A DNA stretch of 38,860 nt from an uncultured Bacilli bacterium (GTDB lineage: Bacteria; Bacillota_I; Bacilli_A; RF39; UBA660): NCBI GenBank assembly GCA_947624135.1, contig CANQIV010000004.1, positions 1 to 38,860 on the forward strand, given 5' to 3'. The notes beneath the pieces were generated by a model. The model did no database searches. It was not told where the DNA came from and worked only from the letters and a program-made list of their open reading frames with translations. Shown here one piece after another: positions 1-8,714 of this stretch. Positions within the stretch are counted from its first letter, which is position 1; every line of letters begins with the position of its first letter. A program made the position numbers and the translations under genes.

Positions 1-2
1 GA

Positions 3-704
3 ATATGGGTAGGAAAGTTTGAAACAAGTCATACAACATTATCTGCATCTAGAGATGCTAATAATTTAGGATGTAGTAATAATAATTGTGCAAATGCAGA
101 TGGGCTTAGAATATTACCAAATGTAGAATCATTAAGATGGAATGATGTATCAAATTTCTTTTATGTAACTCAATCAATGGATAATAGGTTAAAAATACCA
201 GGAGATTTACATATGATGAAAAATAGTGAATGGGGAGCGACAGCATATCTTTCACAAAGCAAATATGGTAAAAACTCTCAACCAAAAATTAATAGCAACT
301 ATATAACAGGTGGAGGAGATTATGTATTAAATGTAGCTCAATCAACAACAGGAAATATAACAGGAATATATGACATGGTAGGTAATTCTTGGGAATATGT
401 AATGGGAGTATTGAATAAAAGCTTAGGAAAAACTCTATTTAGTAGTTTACCAGACGAAAAATATTATAATAATTATACAAGTGAAACAGAATCAGAAGCA
501 TGTAATGGAGGAGTATGTTATGGGCATGGACTTTCAGAAGTACTAAGTTGTAATAATTGCAGTTTTAATTTAAATAATCCATACTTTTGTCGTGGTGCTT
601 CCTCTGTAGATCCTGCTGGATCAATATTTTCGATCGTCCCAAATAATGGTGGAGGATCTGGTGAATTTTCTGGATTCCGTATAGTATTAACTCCAACTAC
701 ATAA
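3..704 (+). CDS. C-terminal part of a surface/pilin-like protein with an FGE-sulfatase/C-type-lectin-like fold; 5' end outside the window
   Basis: The open frame continues upstream of the ORF-track ATG at 177 (IWVGKFETSHTTLSASRDANN...); WEYVMG and terminal FSGFRIVL resemble formylglycine-generating-enzyme-like domains; Cys-rich. Confidence 0.6.
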   Translation: MWVGKFETSHTTLSASRDANNLGCSNNNCANADGLRILPNVESLRWNDVSNFFYVTQSMDNRLKIPGDLHMMKNSEWGATAYLSQSKYGKNSQPKINSNYITGGGDYVLNVAQSTTGNITGIYDMVGNSWEYVMGVLNKSLGKTLFSSLPDEKYYNNYTSETESEACNGGVCYGHGLSEVLSCNNCSFNLNNPYFCRGASSVDPAGSIFSIVPNNGGGSGEFSGFRIVLTPTT

Positions 705-728
705 GAAAAAACTTATGTAGTTTTTCTT
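696..728 (+). terminator. intrinsic terminator
   Basis: ACTACATAAG-aaaaaa-CTTATGTAGT followed by TTTTCTTT; overlaps the stop codon. Confidence 0.8.
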
Positions 729-771
729 TATATAAAATAAAAATATTGATATAATATATTTGGGTGTTGAT

Positions 772-1137
772 ATGTATAAGAATATTGATGAATTATTTAT
801 AAATCTTTCTAAATCCAACTTTAGGAGTAAATTTAAATTAAAAGAAAAAGACATAGAATATATAAATAAAAATGGTTTAAATAAAATAGAAGAACACGCT
901 TATAAATTTGTGAGAGAAAGATTATCTAATGAAATTATTTTAAATGATGGTAAACAAACACCAATGAGAGGACATCCTGTATTTATTTCTCAACATGCAA
1001 CTGCAACTTGTTGTCGCAATTGCTTATTTCAGTGGCACCACATTCCTCCTCACAAAAAATTAACAGAGGAAGAAATAAAATATATAGTAAGTGTTATTAT
1101 GGAATGGATAAAAAGAGAATATGATACTAAATGTTAG
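772..1137 (+). CDS. DUF4186-like protein
   Basis: MRGHPVFISQHATATCCRNCLFQWHHIP motif; ATG at 772 preferred over the TTG start at 760. Confidence 0.7.
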   Translation: MYKNIDELFINLSKSNFRSKFKLKEKDIEYINKNGLNKIEEHAYKFVRERLSNEIILNDGKQTPMRGHPVFISQHATATCCRNCLFQWHHIPPHKKLTEEEIKYIVSVIMEWIKREYDTKC

Positions 1138-2011
1138 TGGAAGAACAGATATTGTAGCTTTCTATTTTGAATGGTTTATCAATAGATATAAAGAAGGTTT
1201 TATCGATGTAAGAAATCCATTTTTTGAAAAAAATGTAAGTAGAATATATTTTGATGATGTATCTGCTATAGTATTTTGTACTAAAAATCCAATACCAAGT
1301 TTAAAGTATTTAAAATCAATAAATAAACCTATTTTATATCACATAACACTTACTCCATATAAACAAGATATAGAACCCAATATACCACCCAAAGGAAAAA
1401 TAATAGAAGCAATAAAACAAATATCAAATATAATTGGAATAGATAATGTATATGTAAGATATGATCCAATATTCTTAAATGATAAATATACATTAAAATA
1501 TCATATAAAAGCATTTAATAATTTATGTAAATTGCTTAATGGATATGTAAAACATATTATTGTATCTTTTATAGATGATTATAAAAACGTTAGAAATAAT
1601 AGCGAAATTTTAAAAATAAAAACATTTACTAATGATGATTTTAAACAAATAGGAATAAATTTTAGTGAAAGTGCGAAAAAATATGGAATGACTGTTCAAA
1701 CATGTGCGGAAGAACAAAATTTAACTCAATATGGTTTCATAAAACAAGATTGTATAAATCATACTTTAGCTTTTAAATTAACAGGTAAAACTGATTTTAA
1801 ACGTTGGAAATCACGAAATAATAAAAATTGTAATTGTGTAAATATGATTGATATAGGCGTGTATAATTCTTGTAAACATTTTTGTAAATATTGCTACGCT
1901 AACTATGATGAAAAAAAGGTTTATAATAATTTTAATAATCATAATCCTAATTCAAGTCTCTTAATAGGTAATTTAAAAAATGACGATATAATAAAAGTTA
2001 GAAAAGATTAA
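1121..2011 (+). CDS. DUF1848-like protein with C-terminal CX3CX2C cluster
   Basis: MILNVSGRTDIVAFYFEWFINRYKEGFIDVRNPF N-terminus; C-terminal CNCVNMIDIGVYNSCKHFCKYCYANYDE; 17-nt overlap with the preceding gene. Confidence 0.75.
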   Translation: MILNVSGRTDIVAFYFEWFINRYKEGFIDVRNPFFEKNVSRIYFDDVSAIVFCTKNPIPSLKYLKSINKPILYHITLTPYKQDIEPNIPPKGKIIEAIKQISNIIGIDNVYVRYDPIFLNDKYTLKYHIKAFNNLCKLLNGYVKHIIVSFIDDYKNVRNNSEILKIKTFTNDDFKQIGINFSESAKKYGMTVQTCAEEQNLTQYGFIKQDCINHTLAFKLTGKTDFKRWKSRNNKNCNCVNMIDIGVYNSCKHFCKYCYANYDEKKVYNNFNNHNPNSSLLIGNLKNDDIIKVRKD

Positions 2012-2029
2012 TTGTTTTAAGTGTAAAAT

Positions 2030-2081
2030 TAAGTAAAAAAATAAAAAAATTTAAGTAATTTCTTTATTTTTTTTTTACTTA
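2030..2081. terminator. A/T-only stem, possible bidirectional terminator
   Basis: TAAGTAAAAAAATAAA ... TTTATTTTTTTTTTACTTA. Confidence 0.35.
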
Positions 2082-2121
2082 GAGTATAATAAAATTAGTA
2101 ACGATTAAGAAAGTGGTTTAA

Positions 2122-3513
2122 ATGAAGAAAATTAATATTATAGTTTGTTTAATAATTTTAATTTTATTAATAGGGATTTTAATAAGTCTTAATGTCTTAT
2201 ATATTCATTTATCAAATTCACTTAAGTTAAATGGAAAAAAAGAAATAGAAATAAATTATAATGAAACTTATGAAGAATTAGGAGTTAAAAAAATAAAACT
2301 ATTTAATAAAGATTTAAGTAAAAATGTAAAAATTAAAAATAATATTAATAATAAAAAAATAGGTAAATATAAAGTAACATACACTTTGAAATTTTTAATG
2401 TTTAAAATAAGTAAAACTAGAACAGTTAATGTAGTGGATAAAACAGAGCCAACAATAACTTTAAATGGTGAAGAAGAAATATATATATGTCCAGGTGACT
2501 TTTATGAAGATGAAGGATATAAAGCATATGATGAATATGACAAAGATATAACAGATAAAGTAAAAAGAAAAGTAGATGAAAATGGAAATATAATATACGA
2601 GGTAGAAGATTCATCAGGAAATAAAGTAACTAAAGTAAGAAAAATAATTAGAGAAGATAAAGAGCCACCAGTTATAAGTTTAAAAGGTAATAGTACGATT
2701 TATGTAAAATTAAATTCAAAATATAACGATGCTGGTTACACTCTACATGATAATTGCGATGTAAATCCAAAAATAGAGGTAATAAATAGAGTTGATACAA
2801 CTAAAGAAAATAAATATGAGGTGACATATAAAGCAACTGATAAAGAAGGAAATGTATCGACTGCTAAAAGAAATGTTTATGTATATAGTGAAGCAAATGC
2901 TGGAATAGTATATTTAACATTTGATGATGGTCCAAGTGGGACAGGTTCAACAGAAAAAATATTAAATATATTAAAGCAAGAAAATGTAAAAGCTACATTT
3001 TTTGTAACAAGTAGTGGACCAGATTATTTAATTAAAAGAGAATACGATGAAGGACATGCTATCGCCCTTCATACATCAACACATGATTATAGTAAAGTTT
3101 ATAAATCAGTAGATGCTTTCTTTGAAGATTTAAATACAGTAAAATCAAGAGTAAAAAGAATAACTGGATTGGATGCTACTATAATAAGATTTCCCGGTGG
3201 CAGTAATAACACTGTAAGTAATAATTATAATTATGGAATTATGGATATACTAACTAAAGAGGTATTAAATAGAGGCTATAATTACTTTGATTGGAACATT
3301 ACTAGTGGAGATTCAGGAGAATGCACTACTAGTTCATGCGTTTATAATAATGTAGTAAATAGATTATCTAGACAAAAAGTAAATATGATTTTAATGCATG
3401 ATATAAAAATGTTTACAGCAAACGCACTTTCAGATATAATTAAATATTGTAAAAATAATGGTTATACATTTAAGATAATAGATTCAACAACACAACCAAT
3501 TAGATTTAAATAA
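2122..3513 (+). CDS. membrane-anchored polysaccharide deacetylase (NodB/PgdA-like) with N-terminal Ig-like repeats
   Basis: N-terminal TM segment; DUF5011-type repeats (DKTEPTITLNGEEEIYI, DKEPPVISLKGNSTIYV); NodB signature VYLTFDDGPSGTGSTEKIL and ALHTSTHDY. Confidence 0.88.
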   Translation: MKKINIIVCLIILILLIGILISLNVLYIHLSNSLKLNGKKEIEINYNETYEELGVKKIKLFNKDLSKNVKIKNNINNKKIGKYKVTYTLKFLMFKISKTRTVNVVDKTEPTITLNGEEEIYICPGDFYEDEGYKAYDEYDKDITDKVKRKVDENGNIIYEVEDSSGNKVTKVRKIIREDKEPPVISLKGNSTIYVKLNSKYNDAGYTLHDNCDVNPKIEVINRVDTTKENKYEVTYKATDKEGNVSTAKRNVYVYSEANAGIVYLTFDDGPSGTGSTEKILNILKQENVKATFFVTSSGPDYLIKREYDEGHAIALHTSTHDYSKVYKSVDAFFEDLNTVKSRVKRITGLDATIIRFPGGSNNTVSNNYNYGIMDILTKEVLNRGYNYFDWNITSGDSGECTTSSCVYNNVVNRLSRQKVNMILMHDIKMFTANALSDIIKYCKNNGYTFKIIDSTTQPIRFK

Positions 3514-3536
3514 ATTTTATATGATATGGTGATAAA

Positions 3537-3986
3537 ATGAAAAAAATACTTATTAGTATGTTGTTAATAATATTTCTAACAGCGTGCGACAAAAAAAATT
3601 ATGTGGTATGTAATAATAATGTAGTTAATACAAATGAAAATTATGTACTAGATTCAAATATAAAAATTTATTATAAAAAAGATAGAGTATTAAAAATAGA
3701 TGTTAAAGAAGATTATATGTCAAGTGATAAAAATGTATTAAAATATTTAAAAGAATATAAAAATTTATATTATGATAATCAAAATGATTTATATGGTGGA
3801 TATATATATGATATAATTGAAAAAGAAAATCATTTGATACTTAATATAAACATAGATTTAAGTAAGTTAGATGTAAAAAAAATGGTTAACGATGGTAAAT
3901 TAGATAAATATTATACAAAACAAAATATATTAACTTTAAGTGGCGCTAAAGAATATTATTCATCTAAAGGCGCAGAATGTGAATAG
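3537..3986 (+). CDS. small putative lipoprotein
   Basis: [20 protein letters not shown] lipobox; no recognised domain. Confidence 0.6.
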   Translation: MKKILISMLLIIFLTACDKKNYVVCNNNVVNTNENYVLDSNIKIYYKKDRVLKIDVKEDYMSSDKNVLKYLKEYKNLYYDNQNDLYGGYIYDIIEKENHLILNINIDLSKLDVKKMVNDGKLDKYYTKQNILTLSGAKEYYSSKGAECE

Positions 3987-3996
3987 GAGGAAAAAA

Positions 3997-5235
3997 ATGA
4001 AAATTAAAGATGTAATAGGAAGAGAAATATTAGATTCAAGAGGTAATCCTACAGTAGAGGTAGATGTAATACTTGAAAATGGAATAGTAGGTAGAGCAAG
4101 TGTTCCAAGTGGCGCATCTACAGGAATTAGAGAAGCACTTGAAATGCGTGATGGTGATGAAAATAGATACAATGGAAAAGGTGTACAAAATGCAGTATAT
4201 CATGTAAATCATGAATTAAGAGATTTAGTGATAGGAATGGATGCTAAAGATCAAGAAAAATTAGATTATGCAATGATAAATCTTGATGGAACTTTAAATA
4301 AATCTAGATTGGGTGCTAATGCAATACTAGGTGTTTCAATGGCTTGTTTAAAAGCATCAAGTAAAGAAGCAGGAATTCCTTTATATAAATATGTAGGTAG
4401 TGGAACAACACTTCCAAGACCTATGGTAAATATTATAAATGGTGGAGCTCATGCTGATAATAATTTAGATTTTCAAGAATTTATGATAATTCCACAAAGA
4501 GATACAGTAAAAGAAAGAATAAGAGTATGTTCTGAGGTATTCCATTCATTAAAGAAAGTATTAAATGAAAAAGGTCTTTCAACTGGTGTTGGTGATGAAG
4601 GTGGATTTGCGCCTAATTTAAAAAGTAATACTGAAGGATTTGAACTTATAATTGAAGCGATAAAAAAAGCAGGATACACTCCTGGAGTAGATGTAAATCT
4701 TGGCATAGATGTTGCAGCATCTGAATTTTATGAAGATGGAAAATACGTATTAAAAGGTGAAGGTAGAACTTTAACTACAGAAGAATTAATTAGTTTTTAT
4801 GAAGAATTAATAAATAAATATCCAATTATATCAATAGAAGATCCAGTAGATGAAAATGATTGGGAAGGCTTTAAATTAATAACAGATAAATTAGGAGATA
4901 AAATTCAATTAGTAGGTGATGACTTATTTGTTACAAACAAAAAATGTTTACAAAAAGGTATAGATATGCATGCGGGTAATGCAATTCTTCTTAAAGTAAA
5001 TCAAATAGGAACTATTACTGAAACTCTTGAAACAATAAAGCTTGCTAAAGAAAATGGATATAAAACTATTATTTCACATAGAAGTGGAGAAACAGAAGAT
5101 ACTACTATAGCAGACCTTGCAGTTGGTCTTGATTTAGGTCAAATAAAAACAGGCTCAATGTCTAGAACAGATAGAATATGCAAGTATAATCAATTAATAA
5201 GAATAGAAGAAGAATTAGAAAAAAATAATTTATAA
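3997..5235 (+). CDS. eno: enolase (phosphopyruvate hydratase)
   Basis: [49 protein letters not shown]; the start is corrected to the ATG at 3997, after AGGAGG at 3985-3990. Confidence 0.97.
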   Translation: MKIKDVIGREILDSRGNPTVEVDVILENGIVGRASVPSGASTGIREALEMRDGDENRYNGKGVQNAVYHVNHELRDLVIGMDAKDQEKLDYAMINLDGTLNKSRLGANAILGVSMACLKASSKEAGIPLYKYVGSGTTLPRPMVNIINGGAHADNNLDFQEFMIIPQRDTVKERIRVCSEVFHSLKKVLNEKGLSTGVGDEGGFAPNLKSNTEGFELIIEAIKKAGYTPGVDVNLGIDVAASEFYEDGKYVLKGEGRTLTTEELISFYEELINKYPIISIEDPVDENDWEGFKLITDKLGDKIQLVGDDLFVTNKKCLQKGIDMHAGNAILLKVNQIGTITETLETIKLAKENGYKTIISHRSGETEDTTIADLAVGLDLGQIKTGSMSRTDRICKYNQLIRIEEELEKNNL

Positions 5236-5264
5236 AATTTTAAAATACAACTATTATAAAATTA

Positions 5265-5294
5265 TTGACAATTATTAAAATGGTATGCTACAAT
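5265..5294 (+). promoter_or_regulatory. strong sigma-70-type promoter with extended -10
   Basis: TTGACA (5265-5270), 18-nt spacer, TGC-TACAAT (-10 at 5289-5294). Confidence 0.7.
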
Positions 5295-5314
5295 CATATT
5301 ATTAATAAGAAATA

Positions 5315-5373
5315 AACATTGTTTTAAAGATAGCAGTGTTTTTAGAACACTTAGTATCATGTGTTCCTTTTTT
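5315..5373 (+). promoter_or_regulatory. candidate transcription attenuator leader
   Basis: Segments AACATTG (5315-5321) / CAGTGTT (5334-5340) / AACACT (5346-5351), and GAACAC (5345-5350)/GTGTTC (5361-5366) followed by a T-run; 1:2 and 3:4 pairing competes with 2:3 pairing. Confidence 0.5.
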
Positions 5374-5391
5374 AGTTTAGGAGTTGTTTGT

Positions 5392-6351
5392 ATGAAAAAT
5401 TCAAATAAAAAAGTTATAATTTGTATATTAGTAGGTATTGTTATTTTAAGTTGTGTAATAGTAGGTGTAATTCTTTTAAATAATAAGAATAAAAATGAAA
5501 AACAAGATGAAAATAAGAATCAAACTATTATTTTAAATGATAATTTAAAATTTGAAATAAATAGTGAGGTTAATTTATTAAGCCTTGTTAGTAAAGATAA
5601 CAAAGTAAAAATTATTAGTGAAGATATAAAAATAGATACATCAAAATTGGGAGAACAAAAACTTACAATAAAATATCTTTCAGAAAATAAAGAAATGAAT
5701 AAAACATTTACTATAAAAATAGTAGATACAAAACCTCCTACTATTGAATATCAAAAAGAGTTAACTATAGTAGTAGGAGAGGAAATAGATTTATTAAAAG
5801 ATGTAAAAGTATACGATAATTCAAATGAAGAAATAAAAGCTACTATTGAAGGTGAATATGATTTTAATAAAGGAGGAACATATAAATTAAAATATGTTGC
5901 AAAAGATAGTAGTTATAATAAAACTGAAGAAGAATTTACATTAAATGTTAATGAAAAAACTCTAACACCTGTAAACAATACAACCTCAAGTAATAATACA
6001 AATTCAAATAATAATACAAATCAAAGTAATAATACAAGTAATTCACAAGCAGGTTGTGAAAAAAGCTCTGAAGAATATTTAGAACTATATTCTGGTAAAA
6101 TTTTTACATCAATACCAGATAATAATCCTAGATTAAGTTGGAATTCTGCTAAATTTTATGTAACAGAGGAAATACTTGAAGATGGTACAATTCAATATCA
6201 GTTGCACAATGAAAGAATTTCTGGAGCAAATATAGGGGCTTCAGCTGCTGATGCTATAAGAGAAATTATTGGCGATTATTCAGATATGAAATACACAAAA
6301 GAAAATCCAATAATCCTTTATCAATTAGGCTCTGTTTATAATTGTCAATAA
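5392..6351 (+). CDS. membrane-anchored Ig-like-domain protein with Asn/Ser/Thr-rich linker
   Basis: N-terminal TM; DTKPPTIEYQKELTIVVGEEIDLLKDV; linker NNTTSSNNTNSNNNTNQSNN; ATG at 5392 with TAGGAG SD. Confidence 0.65.
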   Translation: MKNSNKKVIICILVGIVILSCVIVGVILLNNKNKNEKQDENKNQTIILNDNLKFEINSEVNLLSLVSKDNKVKIISEDIKIDTSKLGEQKLTIKYLSENKEMNKTFTIKIVDTKPPTIEYQKELTIVVGEEIDLLKDVKVYDNSNEEIKATIEGEYDFNKGGTYKLKYVAKDSSYNKTEEEFTLNVNEKTLTPVNNTTSSNNTNSNNNTNQSNNTSNSQAGCEKSSEEYLELYSGKIFTSIPDNNPRLSWNSAKFYVTEEILEDGTIQYQLHNERISGANIGASAADAIREIIGDYSDMKYTKENPIILYQLGSVYNCQ

Positions 6352-6352
6352 C

Positions 6353-6384
6353 AAAAAGTAACACTTAAAAAATGCTACTTTTTT
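6353..6384 (+). terminator. intrinsic terminator
   Basis: AAAAAGTA ... TACTTTTT. Confidence 0.7.
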
Positions 6385-6399
6385 AAATTGTAATGAAAA

Positions 6400-6428
6400 T
6401 TACATTAAATTATTAATAAATATATGAT
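6400..6428 (+). promoter_or_regulatory. candidate promoter
   Basis: TTACAT (6400-6405), 17 nt, TATGAT (6423-6428); inverted repeat TGTAAT-GAAA-ATTACA (6389-6404) overlaps the -35. Confidence 0.5.
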
Positions 6429-6450
6429 ATACTATCTATGGAGGCTATTT

Positions 6451-7203
6451 ATGAAAATTATAGGTATAGTTTTAGGTGTTATTTTGGGAGTAGTTTTATT
6501 TTTATCTTTAATTGCTTTCATAATATATAAAAAAATAACTAAATTTGGTAAAGATTTAGGATTCGGAAACATGAAAGAAATAAAAGAACTTATAAAAAAA
6601 GGTGAAGAAGATTTTTATAATGAACCTAAGCACGCACCAGGTATGACTAAATTATTATTACCAAAAATAGTAGAAGATTTTCCAAATTTTAGTGAAAGTG
6701 AATTATTTAACAAAGCAGAAATTTGTTTATTATCAATATTTAAATCACTTGAAGATAAAGAGGTATCAAAGGTGGAAGAACTTAAACTAATTAAAAGTAA
6801 TTTAAAAGAAATAATAAATGACTATAAACAAAATAAAATTACTGTGTCATTCGATGACATAAAATTTCATAATCATGCGATAAAATATTATAAAAAAAAT
6901 CCGGGTGTTATAAATATAACAGTATCAACATCACTTGAGTATTATTATGAAAAAAAAGATGATAAAAAAGTAATAGTAAAAAAAGATAATCATAAAAAAC
7001 AAACATTATATACTTTAGAGTTCATATACATATATGACCCTGAAAAATATGATTCAAATCAAACACTTATTGGAGTTCATTGTCCAAATTGTGGCGCACC
7101 AGTAAAAAGTTTAGGTCAAAAAGTTTGTTCATATTGTTCTTCAGGACTTGAAGATATAAATTTAAAAAATTGGTATATTAGTTCATTTAAAGAAAATTAT
7201 TGA
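6451..7203 (+). CDS. membrane protein, possible Tim44-like domain plus C-terminal zinc ribbon
   Basis: N-terminal TM; VHCPNCGAPVKSLGQKVCSYCSSG zinc ribbon; ATG at 6451 after GGAGG; the ORF-track start (6424) lies inside the -10. Confidence 0.6.
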   Translation: MKIIGIVLGVILGVVLFLSLIAFIIYKKITKFGKDLGFGNMKEIKELIKKGEEDFYNEPKHAPGMTKLLLPKIVEDFPNFSESELFNKAEICLLSIFKSLEDKEVSKVEELKLIKSNLKEIINDYKQNKITVSFDDIKFHNHAIKYYKKNPGVINITVSTSLEYYYEKKDDKKVIVKKDNHKKQTLYTLEFIYIYDPEKYDSNQTLIGVHCPNCGAPVKSLGQKVCSYCSSGLEDINLKNWYISSFKENY

Positions 7204-7212
7204 AAATAAATT

Positions 7213-7246
7213 AAAAAAGTAATGCTAGAAATAACATTATTTTTTT
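7213..7246 (+). terminator. intrinsic terminator
   Basis: AAAAAAGTAATG ... CATTATTTTTTT. Confidence 0.75.
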
Positions 7247-7284
7247 ATGTTTAATGAGGTTAATTGACAAAAATTAACATTGAA

Positions 7285-7301
7285 ATGTGAAAAAATCACA
7301 T
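7285..7301. promoter_or_regulatory. palindromic operator candidate upstream of the defence operon
   Basis: ATGTGA-AAAAA-TCACAT, 8 nt upstream of the -35. Confidence 0.45.
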
Positions 7302-7308
7302 AAAACAC

Positions 7309-7336
7309 TTGAAAATTGCAAAAAAATGTGTATAAT
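7309..7336 (+). promoter_or_regulatory. promoter
   Basis: TTGAAA (7309-7314), 16 nt, TATAAT (7331-7336). Confidence 0.6.
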
Positions 7337-7397
7337 AATCTTCACAAATGAGAAAAATTATAATATAATTTAATAGAATAGTGTAGGAGGAATAAAA

Positions 7398-8714
7398 ATG
7401 TTAATAGGTTTTAAAGTGAAAAATTTTAAGTCTTTTAAAGATTTGCAGCACTTTTCTTTATTAGCTGGTAAAGTTAGGAATAACGAAAATCATATTGTAG
7501 AAATTGGTAAACATAAGGTATTAAAATTTTCTGGAATGTTTGGAGCTAATGGTTCAGGAAAATCAAACTTTATTTTGGCTCTAAGTATGGCACAAGCTAT
7601 TATAAGTAAAGGTATTGAAACTTTAATAGAGAATATATATTATAGAGGCTCAAAAATTTTAGATAAAGAAGACTCATATTTTGAATATGAAATTGCGCTA
7701 AATAATAAATTATATTCGTATGGATTTGAAATTAATATTTCAAAAAAGGAAATAATATCAGAATGGTTAATTGATATGACTAAAAATACTGAAAAAATTA
7801 TTTTTGAACGTGATTTAAAAAGAAATTTAAGCAATACAGGTTATAAAAAAGTTAATAGTATATTTTCAAATTGTCTTTTAGAAATGAAAAATAATAGGTC
7901 TGAATTGTTTTTAAAAGAAATTATAAGAAGAGTTTCAATGTCTAAAAATGAAGATGCATTTTTTGATGACATTCTCAATGTATATCGATTTTTAATGTTT
8001 GATATGATTATTGTTAAACCACAAACACATAAATTATTAGATATTGATTACTATAAAAGAAAAGATAAAATACTTGAAATATTAGAAGCATTAGATATAA
8101 ATATAACTGATATTGATAATGAAAAAACTGATATAAAAAATATTCAAACTAAATTACCAGATAATGTTTTTGTAGACTTAATGCGTGATATAGATTTAAT
8201 GACATCAAGGTTTAATAAAATTAGCTATACCTTAAGAATTGGAAATGATTTATATACAATAAAAAAACAATCCAATGGAACATACGATGTAAATACATTA
8301 AAATTTAAACATAAAAATAGTGAAAGTTCATTTGGAACATATGAAGAATCTGATGGAACAATTAGAATACTTGAATTGATTGATATTTTACTTTCAAAAA
8401 ATAAATTATTTTTAATAGATGAATTAGATAGTAGCTTACACCCAATTTTGGTTGAGGGATTATTAAAAATATTTTTAAAATCAAATACTAGTAACCAACT
8501 AATTATCACAACACACGAATTAAAAACTTTAGATTTTAATTTAGTAAGAAGAGATGAAATTTGGTTTGCTGAAAAATCAGAAAATGGAGATTCAAATATA
8601 TATTCATTAGAAGAATTTAAAGATGTTGCAAGATTCGATAGAAAGATTGATAAAGCATATATGGAAGGTAGATTTGGTGCGATAGCCAATATAAATACTG
8701 ATTATGAGAATTAA
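7398..8714 (+). CDS. AAA15-type ATPase, RloA/AbiLi-like
   Basis: FKVKNFKSFKD N-terminus, Walker A GANGSGKSNF, LFLIDELDSSLHP Walker B/D-loop, ITTHE; AGGAGG SD; partner RloB-like gene downstream. Confidence 0.82.
   Translation: MLIGFKVKNFKSFKDLQHFSLLAGKVRNNENHIVEIGKHKVLKFSGMFGANGSGKSNFILALSMAQAIISKGIETLIENIYYRGSKILDKEDSYFEYEIALNNKLYSYGFEINISKKEIISEWLIDMTKNTEKIIFERDLKRNLSNTGYKKVNSIFSNCLLEMKNNRSELFLKEIIRRVSMSKNEDAFFDDILNVYRFLMFDMIIVKPQTHKLLDIDYYKRKDKILEILEALDINITDIDNEKTDIKNIQTKLPDNVFVDLMRDIDLMTSRFNKISYTLRIGNDLYTIKKQSNGTYDVNTLKFKHKNSESSFGTYEESDGTIRILELIDILLSKNKLFLIDELDSSLHPILVEGLLKIFLKSNTSNQLIITTHELKTLDFNLVRRDEIWFAEKSENGDSNIYSLEEFKDVARFDRKIDKAYMEGRFGAIANINTDYEN

Noticed and set aside
540-704. Possible diversity-generating retroelement target (C-type-lectin-like end FSGFRIVL)
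   Set aside because: No reverse transcriptase, template repeat or accessory gene is visible in the window; the FGE-like fold alone is insufficient.
2426-2614. Antisense ORFs in the track (e.g. 2426-2614, 3960-4172, 4473-4706, 8225-8689, 24329-24613, 33876-34229)
   Set aside because: They lie opposite well-supported genes, have low-complexity or implausible composition, and lack SDs; treated as mirror-frame artefacts.
7201-7203. TGA read as Trp (Mollicutes code 4)
   Set aside because: TGG encodes Trp throughout conserved genes, no in-frame TGA was noticed in eno, dnaE, ileS or ddl, and TGA is used as a stop at 7201 and 15452.
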